Source: Eleginops maclovinus (taxonomy: Eukaryota; Chordata; Actinopteri; Perciformes; Eleginopidae). Taken from it: a DNA stretch of 64,000 nucleotides. Positions 50,601-59,885 of this stretch are shown here, one piece after another (the stretch's first letter is position 1; every line of letters begins with the position of its first letter). The position numbers and the translations under genes were made by a program. Below the pieces are notes generated by a model, which was not told the origin of the DNA, did no database searches, and saw only the letters and a program-made list of their open reading frames with translations. Location of the stretch: positions 1,568,725 to 1,632,724 of the forward strand of contig NC_086354.1 of assembly GCF_036324505.1 (NCBI RefSeq), written 5' to 3'.

Positions 50601-53600
50601 TCTCGATCCTGATGCTAACGTACTCCTCCTTCTGGGAAGAGACATTCTGAGGTTACACAAGGTCAGAGATCAGATTAATGGTCCAGGCAATGCACCCTTT
50701 GCCCAAAGACTGGACCTAGGGTGGGTCGTCATCGGTGACGTTTGCCTTGGAGGTGCACACAGATCACCACAGGTGAACAGCTATAAAACATCCATCCTAG
50801 AGAACGGTCGTGCTACCCATCTACAGCCATGCAACAACCAAATCAAAGTGAAAGAGGTTTTCAGTCAAGCACCTACATATCAAAACCATCCAGTACCTAC
50901 CTTCGCATATAGCTTAGGAAAGCTAGCAGAAGACAGCTTAGGCCAAGCCATCTTCACTCGTACTGCCGATGATCACAGACTTGCACCTTCCATGGAGGAT
51001 CTAGAGTTCCTTCACATCATGGATGCTGAGTTCCATCAAGACAGCTCCAAAAGCTGGGTCGGACCTCTGCCTTTCCGATCCCCAAGACAACGGCTGCCCA
51101 ACAACAGGAGACAAGTGCATGACCGCCTCCTCTCGCTCCGCCGCACTCTGGAAAAACAACCGCAGATGAAGGCCCACTTTCTAGAGTTCATGCAGAACAT
51201 GCTTAGCAGAGGACATGCAGAGATCGCTCCACCCCTGCAAGTAGGGAAAGAATGCTGGTACTTACCCCTGTTCGGCGTGTACCATCCCAAAAAGCCGGAC
51301 AAGATCCGAGTGGTCTTCGACAGCAGCGCATCACATGAAGGAGTCTCACTCAACGATGTCCTGCTCACCGGCCCGGACCTGAACAACAGCCTGCTAGGCG
51401 TACTTATGAGGTTCAGGAAGGAGCAAGTAGCCATTACGGCTGACATCGAACACATGTTCCACTGCTTCGTGGTGAAGGAAGACCACAGGGACTATCTCCG
51501 CTTCCTATGGTACAGGGACAATGATCCTACCTGCAATGTCGTGGACTACCGGATGCGAGTGCACCTTTTTGGGAACAGTCCTTCTCCTGCTGTGGCCGTG
51601 TACGGTCTGAGAAGAGCGGCCAAAGAAGCAGAGGCAGAGTATGGCAGTGACGCAAGAAGACTCATTGAACGTGAGTTCTATGTTGACGATGCTTTGAAGT
51701 CGTTCGCTACTGAGGAAGAGGCCATCAGCGTTCTTGGAAGAACACAGAAGATGCTTTCAGCCTCTAACCTCAGGTTGCACAAGATTGCATCAAATCGACC
51801 AGCAGTCATTCACGCATTCCCACCTCAAGATCGCTCCAAAGACGTCAACAACTTGGATCTCTTTGTCGATGACCTGCCAGTCCAACGTAGTCTTGGATTG
51901 TCTTGGAACATGCGAGCAGACACCTTCACATTCCAGATTGAAAACGACAAAAAGCCATTCACTCGCAGAGGGGTGCTGTCAACCGTAAACAGTCTATATG
52001 ACCCTCTAGGGTTTGTTGCACCGGTCTCTGTTCACGGAAGGCTGATACTCAGAGAGCTCACCACGCAGGCAGAGGATTGGGACTCACCACTCCCAAAAAA
52101 CATGGAGATCGAGTGGACAAGATGGAAAGAGTCGCTTCAGGACTTACAGGACCTCCAGATACCTCGTCCTTACACGTCCCTCTCTACCGCAGGTGCACAA
52201 GTAAGAGAACTCTGTGTTTTTGCAGATGCATCGGTGAAAGCTGTCGCAGCTGTGGCCTACATTAAGGTGACGAACCACGAAAACCAACCCGAGGTTGGCT
52301 TTGTCTTCGGGAAGGCAAAGCTGGCGCCTCAGCCTGACCTCACTATCCCAAGACTAGAGTTGTGCGCTGCTGTACTTGCTGTGGAGATAGCCGAGCTGAT
52401 AGTTGAAGAGATGGATGTCACATTCAACAACATCACATACTACACAGATAGCAAGGTTGTCTTGGGATACATCCACAACCAGTCGAGGAGATTCTATGTG
52501 TTCGTGCATAACAGGGTTCAACGTATTCGTCAATCACCCTGTCTCGGCCAGTGGAAGTACGTCCGTACAGACCTTAATCCAGCCGACGTTGGAACAAGAA
52601 CAGCTACTCCAGCCCTCCTACGCAGCACAACATGGCTCACCGGGCCAGACTTTCTTAAGAGTGAATCCTTGTCCACGCCTGAAACTGAAGAGAGCTACGA
52701 CCTCATCGATCCTTCCTCTGACTCTGAAGTACGTCCTCAGGTGACCACAAGTATCACACATGCAGCCATAGGTATGGTTCATCCTCAACGCTTTGAACGC
52801 TTCTCTAAGTTCAGCACTCTCGTCACAGCAGTTGCACACCTGATCCATGTAGCACACTCCTTCATCCGCCCTGTGCAAGGCGAGTGCCAAGGGTGGCACA
52901 TCTGTCGTCCTACAGAGGAAGAGCTGGCGAGAGCTAAAGTGTGCATCATGAGGAGTGTTCAGAACCATTGTTATGCAGAAGAGCTGAAGTGCATAGCCAA
53001 AGGGTTCCCCATTCCATCCTCCAGCAGCCTCTGGAAGTTGCATCCTCTCCAAGACCCAGATCAACTCCTAAGAGTAGGAGGACGCACAGCACAAGCAGGT
53101 TTAAACATGAATGAAACACACCCCATCATCATCCCTGGCCAGTATCATCTGGCGACTCTGCTGGTGTGTCACTATCACGAGGCTGTGAAACACCAGGGAA
53201 GACATCTTACTGAAGGTGCAATACGGGCTGCTGGTTTCTGGCTGGTGGGAGCAAAACGCTGTATCGGCAGTCTGCTGTACAGATGCGTCACCTGCAGGAA
53301 ACTGCGAGGAAAAACCGAACATCAACAGATGGCCGATCTGCCAGCAGAACGACTCCAAGTAGCACCTCCATTCACCTACGTAGGTGTTGATGTTTTTGGG
53401 CCATGGGAAGTCGTCTCACGCCGCACAAGAGGAGGACACGCTAACTCTAAACGATGGGCTGTGATGTTCTCATGCATGAGTTCAAGGGCAGTTCATATTG
53501 AAGTGATCGAGGCAATGAGCACCAGCAGCTTCATCAACGCTTTGAGAAGGTTCTTTGCCATCAGGGGCCCCGCAAAACAGATTCGGTCCGACTGTGGCAC

Positions 53601-55384
53601 GAACTTCGTCGGCGCTTCCCGAGAGCTGGAGATGGACAAGACAAGTCCTACTTTCCAGAAAGTGGAAAAGTACCTGAGCACTCAGAGTTGCACCTGGGTG
53701 TTTAATCCGCCCCACGCATCCCACATGGGGGGAGCGTGGGAACGTATGATTGGCATCGCTCGCCGTATACTGGATTGTATGCTGTTGGAAGAAAAGAAAT
53801 CTCGTCTGACCCATGAAGTTCTCACAACATTCATGTCCGAGGTAACTGCTGTCATGAACGCGAGACCACTCATCCCAGTGTCATCAGATCCGGAGTCGCC
53901 TCTCATCCTCACCCCAGCAATGCTCCTGACCCTCAAAACAGGCTCTACTCCTCCTCCTCCTCCTGGCCACTTTGATGAGGCAGATCTCTTCAAAGAGGAA
54001 TGGAAGCAAGTTCAAAGCCTAGCTGACATCTTTTGGAGCAGATGGAGGAGTGAATATCTCAAAACCCTGCAGCTACGTCACAAGTGGCAAGGAAAGAAGC
54101 CTTGTCTCCAAGAAGGGGACATCATTCTCTTAAAAGATAGTCAAGCAAAGAGAGATGAATGGCCCATGGGCATTCTCACCAAGACCTTTCCAGGAGAAGA
54201 TGGACTGGTTCGGAAAGTTGAAGTGGAAGTCGTCAAAGGTGGAACCAAGAAGACGTTCTTTCGTCCTGTTACAGAAGTTGTTCTGCTTCTGTCTCCTAAG
54301 ACTGATTCTGTTAATTAATGTAGAGTCTTGTAAGACCCTAAGTGGGGAGTGTTCTGCCCCTGGCATTGAAAGTGTGTTTTTTGTAATGTATGTGGCATAG
54401 GTTCCTGTACCTTTAAGAGGGAATGCTCTAAGGGAGGGGCTGCTAGTTAGGTGACCGGAAGTCACAAGCACGTTATTCACATAGAGAGCATGCAGGATCG
54501 ACAGCTTGATCAGCTCTTCCATTAAGATGCAGTTCCACATCTTCTTGTTTGTTAAAGCAACGTCTGTAAGTGTTATCTTTATTTTCCATGTGTTGAATTA
54601 TAGATTTACTTCTTTATGCTTACTGTTTAGCTTTATTAATACTTACCTTATGTTTGTATTGTGTTTACAGTTTCACGAAATTACCATTAAACTACATGAG
54701 TAATCCTCAACACGCTGTGGAGTTTTTTGGGAAACGTTTAACTGAATGGATAGTTAGCTTGCTTGGCTAGCGAGCCCATTACATGTATCTTTGCATGCAT
54801 TTTTTAATTATATTTTGGATTCAAGGCTGGACTTGACAGTTTGCAGTTTCTGACGCTCTGCAGCAGCCTCCGACGGTCCTGACCCCTGCTCTCTGTCATG
54901 TCGATTTGATGCTGTCTGCTGCAGAGATGAAAAATCTGTTCCAGCCGAAACTTAGTCAACAGGAAAGCAACAGAAGGGCTCAGGAAGAGAAAGCTATGAG
55001 TTACTGGGCAGACTATCTTCTCGATTGTGAAGGTTAGTCAATTTGCTCTTGTCTGATTTTTATACACCTAAATTATGAAAAGTTATAAAAATAGTATTTA
55101 CTGTCAATTGATTCCAATGTTCTCTACTTTTAGAAAATGACAGCTCAGTGACCTTGGAGGAGGTGTTAATATTCGCTACAGGTGTGCCATGTGTGCCTCC
55201 TGCTGGTATGAGTCCTCTGCCACGCCTTCAGTTCCTATGTTCTACAACGTCAACATTCTCAATGGCAAATACCTGTGCCAACATTTTAAAGCTTCGTCTT
55301 TTGGACACTTATGGTGCTTTCAAAGCCAACATGAACTTTGGCATTAACAATTCCCCCGGCTTTGGGTGCCTTTTAAACAATTAA
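47679..55384 (+). CDS. HECT-type E3 ubiquitin ligase C-terminal exons (partial gene)
   Basis: Three exons join in phase: 47,679-47,820, 54,925-55,032 and 55,134-55,384 (AG/GT borders CTCAG/GTAGGT, TGCAG/GTTAGT and TTTAG). The last exon encodes [13 protein letters not shown], then [35 protein letters not shown] and a stop. This is the HECT C-lobe pattern, including the 'TCxNxLxL' block that holds the thioester Cys and a C-terminal 'GFG'. The first exon ([14 protein letters not shown]...) and the second ([19 protein letters not shown]) would lie in the N-lobe side, but I cannot place them exactly. Upstream exons were not found. In fish, HECT C-lobe genes of the G2E3-like type are often multi-copy and associated with transposons. 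The first of the two introns contains a whole BEL/Pao element. No frame damage was seen in these exons. Confidence 0.65.
47923..48356 (+). repeat. 5' LTR of the BEL/Pao element
   Basis: 434 bp. Contains tttaagaggg (about 47,985), a stretch with ctttattttcc, and the end gcgagcccattaca. The same sequence forms the 3' LTR. U3/R/U5 limits cannot be set by eye. Confidence 0.95.
48499..54318 (+). CDS. BEL/Pao gag-pol polyprotein (1939 aa), intact
   Basis: A single frame from ATG 48,499 to TAA 54,316-54,318. Order: charged Ala/Lys-rich coiled coil (1-115); gag core of the DUF1759 type (about 240-390, with [13 protein letters not shown]); a zinc knuckle [15 protein letters not shown] (about 503-517); an aspartic protease-like domain with [10 protein letters not shown] (about 605); RT with [10 protein letters not shown] (about 937) and catalytic YVDD (1061-1064); Pao-type RNase H with FADAS (Asp 1243) and YTDSKVVLG; an integrase HHCC finger (about 1555-1600); and the integrase core with Asp 1631, Asp 1698 and Glu 1748. 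The C-terminal DUF5641-like domain has EGDIILLKD. All catalytic residues expected by eye are present and no stop or frameshift interrupts the frame. The family is known to make virus-like particles in the cytoplasm and to integrate DNA copies. Its neighbours are two matching LTRs. Confidence 0.96.
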   Translation: MSAANSKNKENGDNKSVSSRSSGTSSSSKMSMAVAMAKAKAEAAQARAAHSKREIELKVEQARINANLDALNEEKEKDAAIAEADSLMAGMREQWFEVVSEAASKVSKKSKEERTAAYVAEQASITAVDSPANINGDNPTLPNPQSISQAQDTTPYETTSFYASQVSHYRETTPDYTPQVPHHIKASPHYSLNKHLPSPVHQPVHGAPCRVGCDHSQTTNDLAKYLARSHLVTSGLTVYDEQPMNYWSWKMSFHSAIDNLDLSAGEQLDLLTKYLGKESAEQVKRIKSVNIRHPPTGLTMAWERLDELYGSPEAVEQALFGKLESFPRITTKDPQRLRDLADLLSELEAAKQDGYFTGLSYLDTSRGVNPIIEKLPHNIQEKWIYFGSRYKRDHSVSFPPFSVFVDFIRNEAKARTDPSFNLFTQVPAEKKNKWERPMKAPVYVHKTQVSSVDKPESRVGNKPVDPSKHCPLHGKPHPLMKCRGFREKSLEERKQLLKEHYICFRCCSSTEHLSRNCSADVKCMECESTNHTTALHPGPATWKSNSSPPASEHSGEEEKAEAQEVTSRCTQVCGEGLSARACAKICLVSVYPTGHRQESKRMYAILDDQSNRSLARSEFFDVFKISGCSYEYTLKTCAGLKETAGRRAIGYTIESLDKKLSFPLPTLLECNEVPDNRAEIPTPDAARHHTHLKRIADEIPPLDPDANVLLLLGRDILRLHKVRDQINGPGNAPFAQRLDLGWVVIGDVCLGGAHRSPQVNSYKTSILENGRATHLQPCNNQIKVKEVFSQAPTYQNHPVPTFAYSLGKLAEDSLGQAIFTRTADDHRLAPSMEDLEFLHIMDAEFHQDSSKSWVGPLPFRSPRQRLPNNRRQVHDRLLSLRRTLEKQPQMKAHFLEFMQNMLSRGHAEIAPPLQVGKECWYLPLFGVYHPKKPDKIRVVFDSSASHEGVSLNDVLLTGPDLNNSLLGVLMRFRKEQVAITADIEHMFHCFVVKEDHRDYLRFLWYRDNDPTCNVVDYRMRVHLFGNSPSPAVAVYGLRRAAKEAEAEYGSDARRLIEREFYVDDALKSFATEEEAISVLGRTQKMLSASNLRLHKIASNRPAVIHAFPPQDRSKDVNNLDLFVDDLPVQRSLGLSWNMRADTFTFQIENDKKPFTRRGVLSTVNSLYDPLGFVAPVSVHGRLILRELTTQAEDWDSPLPKNMEIEWTRWKESLQDLQDLQIPRPYTSLSTAGAQVRELCVFADASVKAVAAVAYIKVTNHENQPEVGFVFGKAKLAPQPDLTIPRLELCAAVLAVEIAELIVEEMDVTFNNITYYTDSKVVLGYIHNQSRRFYVFVHNRVQRIRQSPCLGQWKYVRTDLNPADVGTRTATPALLRSTTWLTGPDFLKSESLSTPETEESYDLIDPSSDSEVRPQVTTSITHAAIGMVHPQRFERFSKFSTLVTAVAHLIHVAHSFIRPVQGECQGWHICRPTEEELARAKVCIMRSVQNHCYAEELKCIAKGFPIPSSSSLWKLHPLQDPDQLLRVGGRTAQAGLNMNETHPIIIPGQYHLATLLVCHYHEAVKHQGRHLTEGAIRAAGFWLVGAKRCIGSLLYRCVTCRKLRGKTEHQQMADLPAERLQVAPPFTYVGVDVFGPWEVVSRRTRGGHANSKRWAVMFSCMSSRAVHIEVIEAMSTSSFINALRRFFAIRGPAKQIRSDCGTNFVGASRELEMDKTSPTFQKVEKYLSTQSCTWVFNPPHASHMGGAWERMIGIARRILDCMLLEEKKSRLTHEVLTTFMSEVTAVMNARPLIPVSSDPESPLILTPAMLLTLKTGSTPPPPPGHFDEADLFKEEWKQVQSLADIFWSRWRSEYLKTLQLRHKWQGKKPCLQEGDIILLKDSQAKRDEWPMGILTKTFPGEDGLVRKVEVEVVKGGTKKTFFRPVTEVVLLLSPKTDSVN
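54350..54783 (+). repeat. 3' LTR of the BEL/Pao element
   Basis: 434 bp, the same length and apparently the same sequence as the 5' LTR. It begins 31 bp after the gag-pol stop, directly after the purine tract. Confidence 0.95.
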
Positions 55385-56850
55385 ATAACTTATGGTAAAA
55401 GTTAATGATGCCACACACAGTACACAGTCAGTTTTATCAACATGTTTTTACATGGACTTTGTTAAAGAGTAAAGCTGAATGACTCTTCATTAAATGGTTT
55501 GAGAGTGGTTCATTTTAACGGAAGTACTTGTTTTTCTACGTACAGCATATATGTTACACACTCACTACAAAGATGACAAGGCTGTAGCTGGTTCACGAGA
55601 TTTTACTCTCAGATCCACTGTGAAAACAGAAATAACAGTAGCATATGTGACTGATGCCATAAATGAATGTTATTGTTGATTCGTCAATTTGTTATGGGTT
55701 GTGTCCAAAATCACTCACTACCTACTATATAGAATTCCCTATATAGCAGGTAGGGAATAGTGAATGAGTGAGTGATTTCGGAGACGCCCATGGTTTTTAA
55801 AATGTCAGAAAGTGAAGCCTCAGAGAACAAATTAATCCAGCAAATATTCACATTTTAGAGGCTGGAACCTGCTTATATTCAAAACAAAATTAAAATCAAT
55901 TACCAAAATATTAGGTGCATCATTTTCAGACGATCAACCAGTCAACTGATAACACGGATGTAACACTAAACATGTTTTACAAAAAAACATGAATATGCTG
56001 TATGTTTATTTAAACAAAGAAAGTCTTTCAGTCTTATGACTTATGCAAAGATAAAAGCTGAATATTTCACTGGACTTATATACTCAGAATTGCAGCATTC
56101 TAAATTATTTTCAACCTACGTTGGAATCTTTTACACAAAACAAGGCTCTGGGGGGCTGGTGGGGCAATGTATTCTACAGTCCAGACATGTTTTTCATCGA
56201 AATGTAATTCTGAACAGCAGCTGTCCAGTTCACTGGTTGAGCCAACCCACTCCGTCTTTGCAAGTCCACAAAATGCATCTCCAGATTCTCATCACCACAC
56301 AAACTTGCATGATGCCATCAAAGTGGTGTAGGGCTTCCCAGGACACTGGAAATCCACACTCCCTTCCACCAAACCTAAGAACAGTCATAAATTGAAACAT
56401 AAGTCAAGTGATTACAAACTGATCATTTAACCCCCCGAACATGCTAGATAAGTATTATAACTAAAACTCCATTGAGTCAGTCCTTCGTTAATAAATCCTA
56501 AACAAAGAGCTTTGACTTGAGAAGTCAATCTCAGGTTGACAGCAGCTCTTTCAGTCAAACATGGTCATTCTATTCACTTTCTAACACAAGGTACTTTTTT
56601 GAATTGAATCAGATAAATCGACAGTATAGCTTTGGAAATTTTCTGATTTAGGTTTTGTGTTGGAATCCATTTTTAGCCGTTTAAGACTTGAAATCATTTT
56701 TGAAATAATGAGTTTTCAGACTAAATGAATGACGTTATTTATCAAGTGACAACTTGTCATATTGGGCTGATACACCAAATTATATGAAGTCAGATATATT
56801 TCAAAGTAATATTACCTAACAATTTGAATACAAACCTGTGAGGCAGGTGG
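55385..56850. other. space between the convergent HECT and integrase genes
   Basis: Contains a palindromic MITE-like hairpin (55,697-55,790). On the minus strand about 56,380-56,230, an AG acceptor-like site is followed by FGGRECGFPVSWEALHHFDGIM, which could be a further 3' exon of the integrase gene; I do not recognise it. The rest is AT-rich with no clear features. Confidence 0.4.
55697..55790. mobile_element. 94-bp MITE-like hairpin
   Basis: Arms gtgtccaaaatcactcac (from 55,701) and gtgagtgatttcggagac (to 55,784) are inverse copies. An inner pair, ctactatatag / ctatatagcagg, flanks a central GAATTCC. No coding capacity and no clear target duplication. Confidence 0.6.
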
Positions 56851-58344
56851 TACACTTTTTTTTCTAGGCTCTTATCTTTTTATGTTATATGTTCTTTTAT
56901 ATTTGCACTGTGGGACTGCCAGAAACCGTATTTCAGTATCTATAACACATGTGGAAACTTTGACAATAAAGTGGACTTTGACTTTGACTTGACTTTACAT
57001 GGCATCAGGTTTACCTGATGGACACTGAGACAGGCGAACAGGTCGGATGGTGTGGTTGTTCCACAGCTGTCTGTACTCATCAAAGTCTTTTTTTAAGATG
57101 TCCAAAAACACATATCGCAGCAGACACTTGTGCTCATGGCTCCCATTGAAGAGATGCCTCTCTCTAAGGTCACTGAAGAGGTCTGAACTGAGTCCTAATG
57201 GTGGAATTAAAAATTATAGTATTTCATGAAAAAAGGCAACTTTAAGTAAAAACTCTCGATGCGCTGGTTTGCAGTTGAGGTACCATACATGTGACTGAGG
57301 GCTCCTGCAAAATCATCTGTGTGTTGAGATCATAATGTGCAGTTAATGACTGCCATAGTGCTGTTTTCAGTTCCACAGTCAGTGCGAAGGCGGGCTGGAA
57401 GTAGTTCAAACTCTGATACACACTGCAGGTAATGCTGCGCAATGATGCCCGGATCGTTGTTAGTGCTGCCACTCCTGAGCCACATAACTTTCCTTGCAAA
57501 GCCGTCGATGCAGCCACTGATGGCAATACCAAAGGGTTTAAGTTTATCATATCCATCAGCGTGCCACACTTGGTTTGGTCCTGCTGTGACGTATCCCCTT
57601 CGGACAAACCTTCGCCTGGAACGAAGTTGAACACCAGATGGATCCAGTCTGGAAATCGTTTGTCTAACATCCTCTGTTTTTACTGTCAGGTGATACTTTT
57701 GATGCAATGTCTGCCACATAGCTCTGTAACCCAACAGCCGACACGAGCCTCTCAGTTCATGTGCAACAGTTTGGTGCACAGTGCCAATAGGAGTGTAGTC
57801 TGTCCTTCTTGTTAGGCCAGCTTTCTGTAGCCTCCTCTTTAAGGTCCTCAGACTAAGAAAAATGTTGTGTCTTTTTTCTAGAAAATCAAGTATCACTTCA
57901 TAAGCGTGTCCCTCCCTGAAGTACTTGTGGATGAGGCCTGCCTCGATTCCTTCATTAGATTCTGTGACTGAAGGGAAAAGACAACAATGTCGTAAGGAAT
58001 GAAACCTAATAAGAAAAAAACCTATTAAGAAAAAAATGAACATGTATCAGTAATGAGGAAAATACATAATTGGTCAACTTTGGTATTTCACCAGATGTTT
58101 TTACTTGTTGGCATTTTTTTTATCAGTAGTTCTAAATCATGTTGAAATTGCCATGACTGACAATAAGATGTGTATAGCATATATTAAAATGGCAACAAAT
58201 CATATTCTCACTTGTGGTGAAATTCTTGACTTTAAGGAGGAGCTTACCATCTTCAAGAAAGGGAGCCAAACATTCAATGTTGCTGCCACAGGAGCCACAA
58301 AACCTCCCAAAACACCCACCAGTCCCACAATATGGACAATACAT
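56810..58344 (-). pseudogene. zinc-ribbon/integrase-core gene, broken
   Basis: Exon 1 (58,344-58,248) starts MYCPYCGTGG, then FCGSCGSN (CX2C...CX2C, a zinc ribbon), and ends at donor GTAAGC. Exon 2 (from 57,967, after TTCAG) has a DNA-binding-like 'LSLRTLKRRLQKAGLTRR' helix region, then an rve/DDE integrase core: VWHADGYDKL (first Asp), SGCIDGFARKVMWL, RLRTDCGTEN (second Asp) and ANQRIES (Glu). Exon 3 (57,198-56,997) reads SDLFSDLRERHLFNG, RYVFLDILKKDFDEY and LWNNHTIRPVRLSQCPSG. It continues KPDAM, is interrupted by a small retroposon (56,855-56,995), then resumes YHLPHRF. This matches the 'integrase core' family common in fish, corals and amphioxus, whose C-terminus has a 'GRPDxMxxLPH' motif. 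Defects: TGA at 57,330-57,332 between the second Asp and the Glu, a likely deletion after RIES, and the insertion. Confidence 0.72.
56855..56995 (+). mobile_element. 141-bp LINE/SINE 3' tail inserted in the integrase gene, copy 2
   Basis: Nearly identical to 35,597-35,730, including ctaggctcttatcttttt and gacaataaagtggacttt. It is flanked by TACA (56,851-56,854 and 56,996-56,999). Removing it and one TACA joins the integrase codons KPDAM and YHLPHR exactly, which proves the insertion point. Confidence 0.82.
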
Positions 58345-58837
58345 TGCCTGTGGAAAAGGAGCAATGTGAATGTTATTCATTTGCAATGGAATAACAGCTA
58401 CTTGGTAAGCTATTGCAGCAGGTAATGTTTCCTGCAAACTGCTGACACTAATTTAACAGCAGATATCAGCTGCATCACTTAATATCTGAACCATGCATTT
58501 ACAATGTCAAAATAATTTTTAAAAAAAGAAAAGAAGTCAGTAAACTTCCCAAAGGAAGCACATCTTGGACAGGATAGAGACCCTTCTCTATCTGTAAGCA
58601 GGATAAGAGACCGTTATTTATCTCTAGACAGGCACATTTAGATGACATGTTGATGGAGTCAAGATTGACTACAGGTGTAGTGGAGAGTTAAAGGTAACTC
58701 AGTGTTGGCACTAGTTCTGTAGTTTATCACTAGGTTCACCCCGGTGTGTCGGCCAGAACACCACTTGAACCACTTCACATTTCTTGTTGTTTTAACTGGT
58801 GTCTAAAGATGAACTTTTCTCTCCTGGTTCTGTTCAG
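58345..58837. other. unassigned sequence upstream of the integrase gene
   Basis: Would hold the promoter of the minus-strand integrase gene. No promoter motif stands out and no terminal inverted repeat was recognised. Confidence 0.35.
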
Positions 58838-59590
58838 AGATTACCTCCCTATCTGTATCTCAGCTGGCCAAGAAACGCCGCACACTGGGCCCAGATGATC
58901 TTCAGAGGCTAGCCACAGAGGTGAGATAGAAGCTAAATGTGTGGTGTAGGCCTTTTACAATGTTTTTAATTATTGTAGTACTATTTTGTGAAAAAGTGGG
59001 GAATACCTTAGAATAGGCCCTATATAATATAATAGTCTAGTTTTATAGAGGTGCAATTTTAATTTGCATTTTTTACTATTAAATGAACACATATATTCAA
59101 AAAATAAATCGTTTTTATATTTTAAATAATTAGAAAGCTGACTAATAGCCATCTCCATATTGTATTAAACTGGTGCATTCATTTTTTAGGTTTGTGACAC
59201 ACTATCTTGGGCCATGCAAAACACAGATTTGCCTTCACAAAGCATCTGATCAGTGCTACACTGCTGCAGGCAGACAGATTCCAGCAGTACCGCAGCCAGT
59301 TCCCTGAAGCAGCACTGAACACCACCATGGAGGCTTACCCACTGCTGAATAAGAACAAGCTGAAAACTGAACTGGCTCTCATCTACAGCAACGATAAGTT
59401 CAAGAGCTGCAGTGGTGCTGTGGCTCTGTACCAGCTCTTCATGGGGAACAATCTTCAGGACACCTTCTCAGAGACTGTGGCGCTGCTGAAGATCCTCATC
59501 ACAACTCCTATGACCACAGCTGAGTCTGAGAGGTGCTTCTCAACACTGAAGAGAATCATTAATAAAATAAAAATATTTAGAAATATATGT
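58838..59590 (+). pseudogene. hAT transposase C-terminal exons (ZMYM1-like)
   Basis: Exon 58,838-58,920 encodes EITSLSVSQLAKKRRTLGPD then DLQRLATE between TTCAG and GTGAGA. The next exon starts at 59,190 after TTTAG (VCDTL) and after a frame change reads RFAFTKHLISATLLQADRF, AYPLLNKNKLKTEL and ITTPMTTAESERCFSTLKRI, the hAT dimerisation block. The frame then runs into non-homologous AT-rich DNA. Retention of an intron shows it comes from the DNA transposon, not a retrocopy. It is a different lineage from the copy at 39,960. Confidence 0.7.
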
Positions 59591-59885
59591 ATATATTTTT
59601 TTAGATGTGCAAGATAAATATTTCATAGTTAATGATGAGTAAAGTTGTTTCGTTCGTTGACATTGTCTGATTGGTGACGTATTTCCGCCCTGGGGCGCAG
59701 GAATCTTTGCCCATAGACTCTCGTTAAAAGTGGTACATGCGCAGTAGCTCCTCTTCAATACAAGAGATAGGACGATGTTGGGGCGCACCTCTCCTGCGCC
59801 ACGAGCTGAATGCAGCTGGATTTGGCGGCGGGGCTGACGTCACAGCCTTCTGTCATAAAGTATGTGTATTGTCCATGTTATATAT

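Larger units (their letters stand above)
47923..54783 (+). mobile_element. complete BEL/Pao LTR retrotransposon (6.86 kb)
   Basis: Two 434-bp LTRs (47,923-48,356 and 54,350-54,783), each starting TGTTCTGCC and ending CATTACA. A perfect 5-bp target duplication TGTAT (47,918-47,922; 54,784-54,788) flanks them. The LTRs show no difference by eye. One uninterrupted gag-pol frame lies between them, with a purine-rich tract (AGTGGGGAG) just before the 3' LTR. I could not assign a primer-binding site with confidence (the sequence after the LTR is gtgaaaagacggcaac). No envelope gene is present. It sits in sense orientation in a HECT-gene intron. Confidence 0.96.

Noticed and set aside
51036..51455. 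139-codon minus-strand frame inside the retrotransposon pol gene
   Set aside because: Antisense of the RT region; no recognisable domain.
52618..53064. 148-codon minus-strand frame inside pol
   Set aside because: Antisense shadow of the region between RNase H and integrase.
55148..55384. Independent small gene starting inside the HECT exon
   Set aside because: The frame is better explained as the last exon of the spliced HECT gene, with matching splice phases upstream.
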